Source of the DNA: an uncultured Bacillaceae bacterium
GTDB taxonomy: Bacteria; Bacillota; Bacilli; Bacillales; Caldibacillaceae
Direction: 5' to 3'
Length of the DNA stretch: 5,473 bases
Assembly (NCBI GenBank): GCA_937934645.1
Contig: CALGYZ010000035.1
Coordinates: 1-5,473 of the forward strand
Part shown: piece after piece, positions 1-5,443 of the stretch
Layout of the letters: the number at the start of each line of letters is the position of its first letter
Numbering within the stretch: the first letter of the stretch is position 1
The notes under the pieces: generated by a model
The model's database searches: none
What the model saw: the letters and a program-made list of their open reading frames with translations, nothing else
What the model was told of the DNA's origin: nothing
Made by a program: the position numbers and the translations under genes

Positions 1-23
1 TTTCGCAAAAGTTCTGGGTAATT

Positions 24-157
24 TTGTCCATTAAAACAGAGAGCTATAGGTCATTCCGGAACAACATTGGCTATTTTTGGTCATAAGAACCGTTTAATCG
101 GACAGAACTTCCCGTTTTTACTTACCATTTGGTCATTAAAAAATAGTTAATGGACAA
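24..157. repeat. 134-bp segment bounded by 11-bp perfect inverted repeats
   Basis: TTGTCCATTAA at 24-34 is the exact reverse complement of TTAATGGACAA at 147-157. The right copy also forms a local imperfect hairpin with TTGGTCATTAA at 129-139. The size and terminal repeats resemble a small non-autonomous element (MITE-like), but no target-site duplication is visible at the borders (ATT on the left, GAT on the right) and no insertion sequence family is recognised. It could equally be a pair of regulatory sites or chance in AT-rich DNA. Confidence 0.35.
43..90 (+). repeat. Two imperfect direct repeats of GCTAT..GGTCAT..GAAC
   Basis: Copy one is at 43-62 and copy two at 70-90. Both contain the blocks GCTAT, GGTCAT and GAAC in the same order, with spacers of 1 then 4 nt in the first and 4 then 2 nt in the second. 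GGTCAT recurs at 131-136, and its core TTGGTCA appears inverted at 235-241. Clustered copies of one short motif suggest protein binding sites or a relic repeat; no regulator can be assigned. Confidence 0.3.
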
Positions 158-233
158 GATGTGTATGAATCATGCCTGAATGGTCCAGTAGAAAAGGGGA
201 GGGAACGCCCCGGAAATGTCCCCGCGGTAATTT

Positions 234-260
234 TTGACCAATAAATTTACATAATAAAAT
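234..260 (+). promoter_or_regulatory. Candidate sigma-A promoter, distal, for the chemoreceptor gene
   Basis: TTGACC at 234-239 is a five-of-six match to the -35 consensus. TAAAAT at 255-260 is a five-of-six -10 match, but the spacer is only 15 nt. The alternative -10 AATTAT (258-263) gives an 18-nt spacer with a weaker match. The surrounding DNA is strongly AT-rich, so chance matches are likely. Use of this site would give a leader of about 230 nt. Confidence 0.22.
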
Positions 261-306
261 TATCGTTAATCAATATGTTTTATGACAAAAGTGGGAGATA
301 CGTCTT

Positions 307-330
307 ATAACAGGAACAATTGCCTGTTAT
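307..330. promoter_or_regulatory. Operator-like palindrome (8-bp arms, 8-nt spacer)
   Basis: ATAACAGG at 307-314 is exactly complementary, in inverted orientation, to CCTGTTAT at 323-330. The spacer contains CAATTG. The 24-bp dyad has the size of a dimeric repressor or activator site, and it abuts the -35 box of the proximal candidate promoter (330-335). No T-run follows, so it is not an intrinsic terminator. The cognate regulator is unknown and no regulator gene lies in the window. Confidence 0.4.
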
Positions 331-359
331 TGCCATTGTGCAAAAATAATGAATATTTT
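330..359 (+). promoter_or_regulatory. Candidate sigma-A promoter, proximal, for the chemoreceptor gene
   Basis: TTGCCA at 330-335 is a five-of-six -35 match, followed after 18 nt by TATTTT at 354-359, a four-of-six -10 match. A further -10-like TAAAAT lies at 365-370 without a good -35. Start of transcription near 366-377 would place the foldable leader at the 5' end of the mRNA and the palindrome just upstream of the -35. I found no good match to the SigD motility consensus (TAAA, about 15 nt, GCCGATAT) anywhere in 1-496, although SigD often drives chemoreceptor genes in Bacillus. Confidence 0.25.
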
Positions 360-380
360 TTGTGTAAAATAACATAAGGG

Positions 381-461
381 GGATGCGGCTGTTCACGGGG
401 TTATTGAGCAAAAAGCCATCTGTCCGGGGAACTGCATGTGCAAGTCGGATAGAATTTTTTT
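381..461 (+). promoter_or_regulatory. Foldable leader with terminator-like 3' end before the chemoreceptor gene
   Basis: The first helix pairs GAT 382-384 with ATC 418-420 and GGCT 387-390 with AGCC 414-417, capped by GTTCA 391-395 with TGAGC 405-409. The second is a 7-bp stem, CTGTCCG 420-426 with CGGATAG 446-452, enclosing a small hairpin (431-435 with 440-445). It is followed by AA and seven T's (455-461), as in an intrinsic terminator. Alternative pairing of ATGC 383-386 and GTTC 391-394 with GCAT 434-437 and GAAC 429-432 would disrupt both helices. The ribosome binding site follows 20 nt later. This layout suggests attenuation or a riboswitch, but it matches no riboswitch consensus I know, including c-di-GMP-I, SAM, TPP, FMN or T-box. 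Helices were paired by eye. Confidence 0.3.
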
Positions 462-496
462 CTGAGTGATCAAAAAAAGAAAAGGAATGACAGCAG

Positions 497-2248
497 ATGA
501 AACGCCTTTCCTTTTTTACAAAATCCATTAGGAATAAATTTATCCTTGTTTCCGTTATTTTGACAATTGCACCGTTAGTGACGCTCGGCACCATCAGTTA
601 CCATATCAGTTCGTCCAGCCTGGATGAACTCGGGGCAACGAATTTGAAAAACGGGGTAGAACAAACGATTGAATTGATCAACACATTAAACGAGGATGTG
701 GAAGACGGAAGATTATCGCTTGAAGAAGCACAGGAAAGAGTCAAGGTGTACATTTTAGGGGAAATGGATGAAGATGGAATACGTCCGGTGAATCCGAATT
801 TTGATTTCGGTGAGTCCGGGTACATTTTCATCTTGGATCAGAAAGGAACACTTGTGGCCCACCCGGAGGACGAGGGGACGAATATTTGGGAAGAAGAAGA
901 CCATCGTCGCATAAAATTTGCTCAGGAAATGATTAAAACCGGCACGCAAGGAGGTTTTGTTTATTATGATTGGCCCCTTCCGGAGGATCCGGATACGCTG
1001 GCGCCGAAAATTGTTTATGCCAAAACGGATCCAAACTGGGGCTGGGTTGTCAGCGCGAGTACCTTCATGCGGGATTTTAATGCACCGGCAAAGGGGATTT
1101 TTAACACGATTATCGTCACTTCTCTGGTCACCATGTTGATTGGAGGCATCATCATCTACATATTTGTCAAACGGATTACGACCCCAGTCAAACTCGTAAC
1201 TGACCGGATTGTACAATTATCCGGAAAAAATTTAAAGCCGGAACCGTTGAAGATCAACCGGAACGATGAAACGGGGAAACTGGCGGATGCCGCAAATGCA
1301 TTGCAGAATGATATAAAAAAGATTATGAAAGAAATCTCCCGCTCTTCCGATACCGTCGCCGCCAACAGCGAAGAATTGTATCAATCGGCCAATGAAATGA
1401 TGGGAAGTACGGAACAAGTATCTTTAACCATGCAGGAACTGGCATCCGGCAGTGATTCCCTGTCCGGCAGTGCAAAAGCGTTATCGGAAGAGATGGACGA
1501 ATTTTCGAAAAAAATCCAGGAGATCAATGAAGCAGGAAAATATGCCGGGGAAAATTCGAGAAATATTTTGCAGATGACAGAAGAGAGCAGCTGGCTGATG
1601 GAAATGTCCGAAGAGCAAATGGACAAAATTAACGAGCTGGTGAAGGATTCGGTGGCCAAAATGCAGCGGCTGAACCAAAAATCAGCAGAGATTACCAAGT
1701 TGGTCTCCATCATCCATGATATCGCCTCCCAAACAAACCTTTTAGCGTTGAATGCTTCCATCGAAGCTGCCAGGGCAGGGGAACACGGTAAAGGATTTGC
1801 GGTTGTTGCAAGTGAAGTCGGAAAATTAGCGGAGCAGGTCGCCGGGTACACAAAGGGTATCACGGAAAATGTCAACGCCATTCAGGAGGAAACGAAACAG
1901 TTATCCGCTTCCTTGCAAAGGGGATATGAGGAAGTGGACAAAGGAAAAGAACAAATCGGCTGGACCGGACGGACATTCCGGGATATCAAAGAGGAAATCA
2001 AACAGACCACCGAATACATTGCCAACATTTCGGAAAATCTGGCGGAAATTACGAAAAATACCGGACAAATGAACCAGGCGATTGATGAAGTTGCTTCCAT
2101 ATCGGAAGAAGCGGCCACTGGCATTGAAGAAGCTTCTGCGGCAGTGGAGGAAACTAACAGTTCGATGGATGAAATTGTAAAAAGTTCGGAGCAGCTGGCA
2201 AAAACCGCAGAAAAACTGAACGGGTTGGTCCGGGAATTTAAAATATAA
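497..2248 (+). CDS. Methyl-accepting chemotaxis protein with single Cache sensor domain
   Basis: A 583-residue transmembrane chemoreceptor that binds an extracellular ligand and controls the CheA kinase through CheW, and so flagellar switching. Order: short cytoplasmic N-terminus, first membrane helix (about 14-36), extracellular domain (about 37-200), second membrane helix (about 202-224), HAMP (about 225-280, with P230 and the D257-E258 region), then a long helical hairpin to the C-terminus. The extracellular part looks like a single Cache (sCache_2) module: GYIFILDQKG at 108-117, HP at 122-123, YYDWPLP at 156-162, and WGWVVSAS at 181-188. The signalling tip holds the canonical QTNLLALNA and EAARAGE blocks (412-429). 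Arm length suggests the long 44-heptad Bacillus class. EE pairs near 331, 537, 544 and 551 are possible methylation regions. No C-terminal CheR-tethering pentapeptide is present. G442 replaces the Arg usual in EVRxLAE. The start is supported by AAAGGA at 481-486. The ligand cannot be told from sequence. Confidence 0.95.
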   Translation: MKRLSFFTKSIRNKFILVSVILTIAPLVTLGTISYHISSSSLDELGATNLKNGVEQTIELINTLNEDVEDGRLSLEEAQERVKVYILGEMDEDGIRPVNPNFDFGESGYIFILDQKGTLVAHPEDEGTNIWEEEDHRRIKFAQEMIKTGTQGGFVYYDWPLPEDPDTLAPKIVYAKTDPNWGWVVSASTFMRDFNAPAKGIFNTIIVTSLVTMLIGGIIIYIFVKRITTPVKLVTDRIVQLSGKNLKPEPLKINRNDETGKLADAANALQNDIKKIMKEISRSSDTVAANSEELYQSANEMMGSTEQVSLTMQELASGSDSLSGSAKALSEEMDEFSKKIQEINEAGKYAGENSRNILQMTEESSWLMEMSEEQMDKINELVKDSVAKMQRLNQKSAEITKLVSIIHDIASQTNLLALNASIEAARAGEHGKGFAVVASEVGKLAEQVAGYTKGITENVNAIQEETKQLSASLQRGYEEVDKGKEQIGWTGRTFRDIKEEIKQTTEYIANISENLAEITKNTGQMNQAIDEVASISEEAATGIEEASAAVEETNSSMDEIVKSSEQLAKTAEKLNGLVREFKI

Positions 2249-2252
2249 GAAG

Positions 2253-2283
2253 AAAGGGGCAAGCTGTTCGCTTGCCCCTTTTT
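2253..2283. terminator. Bidirectional terminator shared by two convergent genes
   Basis: AAAGGGGCAAGC (2253-2264) pairs perfectly with GCTTGCCCCTTT (2270-2281) around the 5-nt loop TGTTC. The plus strand ends in five T's (2279-2283). Read on the minus strand, the same hairpin is followed by a T-rich tract (TTTCTTCTT). It begins 5 nt after the chemoreceptor stop (2246-2248) and ends 3 nt before the phosphoesterase stop (2287-2289), filling the 38-nt gap between the two convergent genes. Confidence 0.92.
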
Positions 2284-2286
2284 GCA

Positions 2287-4080
2287 TTATTCTTTGATGA
2301 TGCCGAATTCATGGACTTTTTCCACTTTCCGTTCTTCGCCCTCCAACAATTCACCTTCAACCTGGTAGATTTCCACTTTTAATTCATTGTCTTTCACTTT
2401 GTATACGGCGAAGTTTTGAACCGCTGAATCACGGGCATTGGAATGGGATTCTTTAAAGGCATCCGTTTTTTGCGGCTGGCCGCCGAATGCAAAGAGATTA
2501 TTGTAATAGTCCACATCTTCTTTGTTCATCCAGTCCAGTTTCGGACGGACTTTTTTCAGGTGATCCAATCCTTTGCTGTAAATATCGTCATATGTTTTTG
2601 TGCCGCCGGTATTCGGCAGGACAAATACGGTTCCTTCCGGATTTTTGTAATATTCCGTACCGTCTCTTTCCACCACTTCCGCTTCGTCAATGACAGCGTT
2701 AGAGAAGTTTTCTTCCGTCGGTACGAATTTTAATGATTTCGTTCTGGATACGACATGGTCATGGCCCTGCAATGCCAGGTCAACATCCAGTTCGTCGATT
2801 AATTGCATAAATTCTTCCCGCACGTTTTTCACGTCTTCATCCTGCAGAGAGTGGTACGATTTTGAGAACAGCGGTTTATGATAGGCTAAAATCACCCATT
2901 TTGCTCCGTTTTCACGGGCTTTTTGAATATCTTCTTTGATCCAGGCCATTTGTTCATCGCTGATGGCCTTTTCGTCCGGGTTTTTATTGTCGTTCGTATT
3001 GATCACAACAAAATGGGCGCCGTTGTAATCAAAGGAGTAATAAGATCCGCCGCTGATTTTTCCGTTAGTCACCGGGACATTAATATGTTCATTGAACTTT
3101 TCAGTGACCGGTTCATCGGAGTTTAACGTATATTCATCATGGTTGCCGGGTGCAACGGCAAGGGGTAATTTCATCCAGGATTCTTTGGATTGTTCAAATA
3201 TATCTACCCATTCATCCTCCACTTCGGCAATTTCGACGAGGTCACCGGTATGTAAGACGAAATCGGCGTCTTCCGCAACCTCAAGCGCTTTTTTCAGCGT
3301 ATCTGCACCGAAAGCCGCTTCGTTGCGCACATTTTCATTCCAGAAAGCGTTTTGGGTATCGGTATACTGGATAAACGTAAATTCTTCACCGTCATCACCG
3401 GATGTGGTGAATGTGCCGACTTCGCTCTTTTCACCGGATTCGCTGCCGACTTGATAGTAGTAAGTGGTGTCCGGCTCCAGTCCGGTAGCAACGGCTTTGT
3501 AGGAATGTTCCTTCACTTTAATTAACTCCATATAGCCGACTTCCTTGCCGCTTGTCCATTCCGGACCTTCTTTTCCTTGATCCGTATAGTATCCATTGAT
3601 GACCGGCTTTCCGTTTTCATCTTTGACCGGTTCGCCATCTTTATCTTTTTCCACATCGGCAAAGATGAAGTAGCCGTCTTCCGTTCTTTCCGCATAATGG
3701 CTGGTGACTTCGGTGATTTCAGCATCGAAGGTAACGGCATCGCTCATATCTTCTTTCTTGCTGATCCAAACCTTTGCATCATCAAACCGGTCGGTGGTGT
3801 ACCAGTTAAAGCCCATTTTGGTTTTTGTGTCACCGTGGAATGTTGTAATGATCCGGTTCGGTTTGTTATTCGGTTCAATTTCTGCAACTTCCGGCTTTTC
3901 GTCCGATAGTTCGCTTCCGGATTCATTTTCTTTTCCGGATTTGGACGAAACCGTTTCCTGGTTTTCCGTCTGCGAACCGCCTGCGGTCTCTTCAGTTGAT
4001 TTCGCCTGGCAGCCGGAGAAAACAAGCGAGACCAGCAAAAGTAACATGAAGAATAAACGGGCAAATCGTTTTTGCTGCAA
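2287..4080 (-). CDS. Lipoprotein metallophosphoesterase with purple-acid-phosphatase-like N-terminal domain
   Basis: Predicted surface-anchored metal-dependent phosphoesterase, 597 residues from the TTG start chosen here (602 from the ATG at 4095). A basic n-region and hydrophobic stretch lead to the lipobox VFSGC, with C24 as the lipidated Cys, so the mature protein should sit outside the membrane. A Ser/Glu/Gly-rich linker (about 25-70) follows, then a fibronectin-like purple acid phosphatase N-terminal domain (about 73-226). The calcineurin-like domain (about 234-443) has D241-T-Q243, GD at 279-280, GNHD at 312-315, H401 (YHKP) and GHDH at 439-442. Q243 stands where many relatives have the metal-binding His of DxH. 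A C-terminal region (444-597) contains a GTVFVLPNTGG segment. The substrate is unknown; phosphomonoester, nucleotide or phosphodiester are all possible, so no gene symbol is given. It has its own promoter candidate and converges on the chemoreceptor gene. Confidence 0.9.
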   Translation of the reverse strand: MQQKRFARLFFMLLLLVSLVFSGCQAKSTEETAGGSQTENQETVSSKSGKENESGSELSDEKPEVAEIEPNNKPNRIITTFHGDTKTKMGFNWYTTDRFDDAKVWISKKEDMSDAVTFDAEITEVTSHYAERTEDGYFIFADVEKDKDGEPVKDENGKPVINGYYTDQGKEGPEWTSGKEVGYMELIKVKEHSYKAVATGLEPDTTYYYQVGSESGEKSEVGTFTTSGDDGEEFTFIQYTDTQNAFWNENVRNEAAFGADTLKKALEVAEDADFVLHTGDLVEIAEVEDEWVDIFEQSKESWMKLPLAVAPGNHDEYTLNSDEPVTEKFNEHINVPVTNGKISGGSYYSFDYNGAHFVVINTNDNKNPDEKAISDEQMAWIKEDIQKARENGAKWVILAYHKPLFSKSYHSLQDEDVKNVREEFMQLIDELDVDLALQGHDHVVSRTKSLKFVPTEENFSNAVIDEAEVVERDGTEYYKNPEGTVFVLPNTGGTKTYDDIYSKGLDHLKKVRPKLDWMNKEDVDYYNNLFAFGGQPQKTDAFKESHSNARDSAVQNFAVYKVKDNELKVEIYQVEGELLEGEERKVEKVHEFGIIKE

Positions 4081-4087
4081 TCCATTC

Positions 4088-4092
4088 CCTCC
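4088..4092 (-). promoter_or_regulatory. Ribosome binding site that sets the phosphoesterase start at TTG
   Basis: On the minus strand, a perfect GGAGG core occupies 4092-4088, inside the codons just after the ATG at 4095-4093. The in-frame TTG at 4080-4078 follows with a 7-nt spacer, which is optimal. Upstream of the ATG the sequence is AT-rich with no Shine-Dalgarno match. The TTG start also leaves a normal lipoprotein signal peptide beginning with basic residues (QQKRFAR). Confidence 0.75.
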
Positions 4093-4110
4093 CATAAAAA
4101 TGATCGTTTT

Positions 4111-4122
4111 GCCTGAACAGGC
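4111..4122. promoter_or_regulatory. Small palindrome in the phosphoesterase 5' untranslated region
   Basis: GCCTG and CAGGC are separated by two bases (GCCTGAACAGGC). It lies between the candidate promoter (4153-4182) and the TTG start, about 25-35 nt downstream of the expected transcription start. It could be a short operator or a weak mRNA hairpin. At only 5 bp per arm it may also be chance. Confidence 0.25.
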
Positions 4123-4152
4123 TTGCGTCTACACCAATTAGCATATCCATTA

Positions 4153-4182
4153 ATTGTAATTTTAAAGTTAATACTATGTAAA
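4153..4182 (-). promoter_or_regulatory. Probable sigma-A promoter for the phosphoesterase gene
   Basis: On the minus strand, TTTACA (4182-4177, five of six to the -35 consensus) is followed by an 18-nt spacer and TACAAT (4158-4153, five of six to the -10 consensus). Transcription would start near 4146 and give a leader of about 65 nt to the TTG codon. It lies downstream of the methyltransferase terminator, supporting independent transcription. No phosphate-regulator (PhoP) box was recognised by eye. Confidence 0.5.
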
Positions 4183-4224
4183 AAATGTTTGATTCCTAGT
4201 TAAATAGATTTAAAGATTTGCTTA

Positions 4225-4260
4225 CAAAAAGAAGGGATGGTTCTTTTCTGAACATCATCC
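4225..4260 (-). terminator. Possible second, weaker terminator after the methyltransferase gene
   Basis: On the minus strand, GGATG (4260-4256), a 2-nt bulge and GTTC (4253-4250) pair with GAAC (4243-4240) and CATCC (4239-4235) around a 6-nt loop. The tract CTTCTTTTTG (4234-4225) follows. The bulge and interrupted T-run make it weaker than the neighbouring hairpin. It may act as a backup against read-through into the phosphoesterase gene. Confidence 0.35.
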
Positions 4261-4262
4261 AG

Positions 4263-4301
4263 AAAAATAAAACAGGACGCCGGGTTTTCCGGGTCCTGTT
4301 T
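4263..4301 (-). terminator. Intrinsic terminator of the MetE-like gene
   Basis: On the minus strand, AAACAGGAC (4301-4293) pairs with GTCCTGTTT (4278-4270). The stem continues inside as CCGG with CCGG after a one-base bulge, around a 5-nt loop. The tract TATTTTT (4269-4263) follows. It starts 14 nt after the stop codon of the methyltransferase (4318-4316), the expected position for rho-independent termination. Confidence 0.88.
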
Positions 4302-4315
4302 CGTCTGTTCATCGA

Positions 4316-5443
4316 TTAAATTTTTCCCCATACACTTTCGGCTATTTGAACGACATGTTCGATTTTCTTCCATTGCTCTTCTTCCGTTAACAAGTTGCCT
4401 TCTTCTGTACTGGAGAAGCCGCACTGCGGGCTTAAGGCCAGGTTTTCCAGCGGGATATATTGGGTTGCTTCCTTAATTCGTTCACGGATCCGGTCTGCGT
4501 CTTCCAATTCCGGAAATTTGGATGTAATTAAACCGAGGACAACTTTCTGATTTCCCCGTGTGAAGCTTTTTAACGGTTCAAAATCGCCGGACCGCTCGTC
4601 ATCATATTCCAAAAACAGCCCGTCCAAATCCAATTCGGCAAAAATGGCATCGGAAATATTATCATAACCGCCTTCTGCAAAATACGTAGACCGGAAATTA
4701 CCACGGCAAATATGCATCGTGATGACAAAATCGTCTGGGCGTCCGGCAATGGCTTCATTAATCGTGCGGATGCGGGACTCAATCAAATCTTGTACACTCC
4801 GACCGTATTTTTCTTCTGCTTCTTTAATCCGCTTTTTATCAATAAAATCGGACCACGATGTGTCATCCAGCTGCAAATATCGGCATCCGGCTTCATAAAA
4901 TGCCTGGATAGCTTTTTTGTAGGCGGCAATCGTATCTTCAATGATGGCATCAAAATTCCCGTTATAGTATTCATCCGCCTGATATCTTGTCACGAGCATA
5001 TTCGGGCTCGGAATGGAAAACTTCGCCACCTGGCTGCCGTCCCCGTATTTCTCCACGGTGTCTTTTAAAAAGGTAAAATGATCGATCATTTCATGTCCGT
5101 CAAAACCGATTTGTCCGGTCAGTTTAATGGCTTTATTTTTCGGACTCGGGCCTTTAAACCGGTTTTCATACTCTGCTTCCAGCCAGTCCACCCCTTGAAG
5201 TCCCGCCAAAAAGTCGAGATGCCAGTATTCCCGTCGGAATTCACCGTCCGTAATCGATTTGAGTCCTGACTCGATTTGCTTTTGCACGAGTTTTTCAATT
5301 TCTTCATTTTCTACTTCCGTTAACCGCTTCTTGTCGATTTCACCGTTAAAATACGCCTTCCTTGCCTTTTTAATGGCGTCTGTTCTTAAAAAGCTACCGA
5401 CATGATCCGCATGAAAGGGAGCTTGAATTGTTGTTTTCGTCAT
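4316..5443 (-). CDS. MetE-like cobalamin-independent methionine synthase, catalytic domain only (YxjG/YxjH type)
   Basis: Cytoplasmic zinc enzyme of the MetE C-terminal (COG0620-like) family, expected to transfer a methyl group to homocysteine to make methionine. At 375 residues it has the size of Bacillus subtilis YxjG/YxjH and lacks the N-terminal half of full MetE (about 755 residues). Visible signatures are HADHVGSFLR (11-20), DGEFRRE (66-72), IPSP (144-147), LDD (192-194), HICRGN (244-249), LEYDDE (278-283) and SPQCGF (338-343). By analogy with MetE, the zinc ligands should be H244, C246, probably E279, and C341; all are present. The methyl donor is uncertain, because single-domain relatives need not use polyglutamyl methyl-folate. 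The start is supported by AAGAGG (5456-5451) 7 nt before the ATG. The frame is intact and followed by a clear terminator. yxjG and yxjH of B. subtilis are SAM-riboswitch (S-box) genes, but only 30 nt of leader lies in the window, so this cannot be judged. YxjG and YxjH cannot be separated, hence no symbol. Confidence 0.9.
   Translation of the reverse strand: MTKTTIQAPFHADHVGSFLRTDAIKKARKAYFNGEIDKKRLTEVENEEIEKLVQKQIESGLKSITDGEFRREYWHLDFLAGLQGVDWLEAEYENRFKGPSPKNKAIKLTGQIGFDGHEMIDHFTFLKDTVEKYGDGSQVAKFSIPSPNMLVTRYQADEYYNGNFDAIIEDTIAAYKKAIQAFYEAGCRYLQLDDTSWSDFIDKKRIKEAEEKYGRSVQDLIESRIRTINEAIAGRPDDFVITMHICRGNFRSTYFAEGGYDNISDAIFAELDLDGLFLEYDDERSGDFEPLKSFTRGNQKVVLGLITSKFPELEDADRIRERIKEATQYIPLENLALSPQCGFSSTEEGNLLTEEEQWKKIEHVVQIAESVWGKI

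Larger units (their letters stand above)
1..496. other. Gene-free region upstream of the chemoreceptor gene
   Basis: I see no credible coding sequence here. The only longer open frame, on the minus strand at 280-594, runs into the chemoreceptor start in antisense and its product has no recognisable domain. The left half (about 1-160) is AT-rich and repetitive, with several GGTCA motifs and an inverted repeat. A G/C-rich patch at 196-227 can fold weakly but lacks a following T-run. The right half (230-496) holds candidate promoters, a palindrome and a foldable leader, each listed separately. The end of whatever gene lies to the left is not in the window. Confidence 0.7.

Noticed and set aside
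196..235. Terminator-like hairpin GGGGA..TCCCC followed by TTTTT
   Set aside because: Only 5 bp in the outer stem, and the T-run begins seven bases after the stem; not a convincing intrinsic terminator.
242..269. SigD-like promoter (TAAA at 242-245 with TCGTTA-like -10)
   Set aside because: Only about four of eight bases match GCCGATAT at an acceptable spacing; not enough to claim a motility promoter.
381..461. Known c-di-GMP-I (GEMM), SAM, TPP, FMN, T-box or cobalamin riboswitch
   Set aside because: The conserved core motifs of these classes are not present in order; CGGGGTTA alone resembles part of GEMM but the rest does not fit.
280..594. 104-residue open frame on the minus strand across the chemoreceptor upstream region
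   Set aside because: It overlaps the start of a certain gene in antisense, covers the structured leader, and encodes a composition with no recognisable domain.
755..1216. 153-residue open frame antisense to the chemoreceptor
   Set aside because: Lies wholly inside a well-supported gene; no family resemblance. It is a shadow of the coding strand.
1381..1881. 166-residue antisense open frame in the chemoreceptor signalling domain
   Set aside because: Long antisense frames are common opposite helical, Glu/Ala-rich chemoreceptor sequence; the protein has no recognisable features.
497..4080. Functional link between the chemoreceptor and the phosphoesterase (e.g. phosphate taxis)
   Set aside because: The genes are convergent with separate promoters and a shared terminator; adjacency alone does not support a joint system.
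3744..4085. Overlapping minus-strand frame starting at ATG 4085, well placed for the same GGAGG
   Set aside because: It is out of frame with the phosphoesterase, and its Lys/Arg-rich product has no domain. The short spacing makes it a weaker candidate than the TTG at 4080.
3704..4141. 145-residue plus-strand frame opposite the phosphoesterase N-terminus
   Set aside because: Antisense to the signal peptide, linker and N-terminal domain of a certain gene; Ser/Phe-rich composition typical of a shadow frame.
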